Positions 13,675-14,045 of a stretch of 14,045 bases of DNA are shown one piece after another. Position 1 is the stretch's first letter, and every line of letters begins with the position of its first letter. A program made the translations under genes and the position numbers. Origin of the DNA: a bacterium (lineage in GTDB: Bacteria > Hydrogenedentota > Hydrogenedentia > Hydrogenedentiales > SLHB01); the NCBI GenBank assembly GCA_024231375.1, contig JAAEQP010000165.1:1-14045 (forward strand), read 5' to 3'. The notes beneath the pieces were generated by a model. It searched no databases and was not told where the DNA came from. It saw only the letters and a list, made by a program, of their open reading frames with translations.

Positions 13675-13982
13675 GGCATATTTCCCGGCGACTGTTCGGA
13701 GAGTATGCCCAACGCTTTTTTTAGGATCTCCCGCTGCCGCTTGAGTTTCTCATTGTCTTTGCGCAGCCGCCGCACCTCTTCGGACATCTCGCGGGGCGTC
13801 GGCCCCCTCGGGGCCCCTTGGGGTGAATCCTCCAACCCGTGGAGGTATCGGTCCCGCCACCCCCGCAACGTCGTCGGGCATACCCCTAATTCACGAGCCA
13901 GCGGCTTCAGGTCATGGCCTCCGCTCAGAAGCAGTTCAACTGCATTCCGCTTGAATTCCTCGTCATATCTTCTGCGTGACAC
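13671..13982 (-). CDS. IS3-family transposase OrfA (DNA-binding)
   Basis: This encodes 103 aa from a GTG at 13982, with AAGGAG (complement of 13991-13996) 8 nt upstream; no nearer ATG exists. Residues 1-47 form the HTH_Tnp_1 domain (RYDEEFKRNAVELL, then LARELGVCPTTLRGWRDRYL), which binds the element ends. A leucine zipper runs through M66, L73, L80, L87 and L94 and would mediate dimerisation with OrfAB. The slippery A7 lies at codons 87-89, late in the gene, as is typical. The stop TGA overlaps the orfB ATG. Confidence 0.93.
   Translation of the reverse strand: MSRRRYDEEFKRNAVELLLSGGHDLKPLARELGVCPTTLRGWRDRYLHGLEDSPQGAPRGPTPREMSEEVRRLRKDNEKLKRQREILKKALGILSEQSPGNMP
13675..13722 (-). promoter_or_regulatory. 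Programmed -1 frameshift site with downstream stem
   Basis: On the minus strand the run of seven A (13722-13716) sits as A-AAA-AAA in the orfA frame after CT, followed by G. A -1 slip continues without a stop as SVGHTLRTVAGKYA straight into the orfB ATG. GGCATA (13709-13704) can pair with TATGCC (13680-13675); this stem starts 6 nt after the slip site, the usual distance for a stimulator. Its 23-nt loop makes it modest in strength. Confidence 0.8.
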
Positions 13983-14012
13983 GTTCAGGTCTCCTTTCCT
14001 ACATTCTAATGA

Positions 14013-14045
14013 CCCTTACGTGTCCGTCAAAACGAGGCAACCCCA
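14013..14045 (-). repeat. IS3 terminal inverted repeat, orfA-side end at window edge
   Basis: Read on the minus strand it begins TGGGGTTGCCTCG at base 14045 and matches 12782-12814 at 25 of 33. The orfA promoter must lie within 13983-14045 or be supplied from outside. Confidence 0.88.

Larger units (their letters stand above)
12782..14045 (-). mobile_element. IS3-family insertion sequence, complete within the window (1264 bp)
   Basis: It has the two overlapping genes of IS3 elements, orfA (13671-13982) and orfB (12787-13674), and a slippery site for their fusion. The ends form 33-bp imperfect inverted repeats that begin TGGAGTTACCTCG and TGGGGTTGCCTCG, matching at 25 of 33 positions. The terminal TG is as expected for IS3. 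Both reading frames are intact, so it may be active. The right end coincides with the last base of the window, so a target duplication cannot be checked; the three bases before the left end are GCC. Confidence 0.9.

Overview
This is a GC-rich window from a Gram-negative-type bacterium. Three things suggest an uncultured planctomycete- or Hydrogenedentota-like lineage: a GH99/GH71-like secreted protein, large membrane-anchored proteins with a pseudopilin-like C-terminus, and many hairpin-rich intergenic repeats. No rRNA or marker gene is present, so this placement is an inference only.

Layout. (1) 1-642, minus: the 5' part of a secreted GH99/GH71-like protein, running off the left edge. (2) 804-8866, plus: a probable copper/silver export unit. 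It comprises a small Cys-rich secreted protein (804-1304), a CusB-type adaptor (1422-3482), a CusA-type RND pump (3475-7422, overlapping cusB by 8 bp) and a CusC/TolC-like outer-membrane factor (7436-8866). A long hairpin follows the last stop. (3) 8867-9409: a gene-free stretch filled with hairpin repeats, including two different elements built alike (two facing sub-hairpins about 18-19 nt apart) and a REP-like compound hairpin. (4) 9410-12652, minus: two paralogous membrane-anchored proteins (496 and 487 aa) of unknown function, each preceded by a CCTCACCC...GGGAGAGGG repeat. The upstream paralog is bracketed by inverted copies of the long form. (5) 12782-14045, minus: a complete IS3-family element with inverted ends, OrfA, OrfB and a -1 frameshift site. 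Its right end is the last base of the window.

How the genes work together. CusA would capture Cu(I)/Ag(I) from the periplasm or membrane and drive it with proton flow through CusC. CusB joins the two. Here CusB carries two heavy-metal-binding motifs and a fused DUF3347 domain that could hand metal to the pump. The Cys-rich protein at the head of the cluster is a plausible periplasmic metal buffer. No metal-responsive regulator lies in the window.

The best candidates for something undescribed are the Cys-rich leader protein, the enlarged CusB/CusA architecture, the paired-hairpin repeats with compensatory changes, and the paralog pair.
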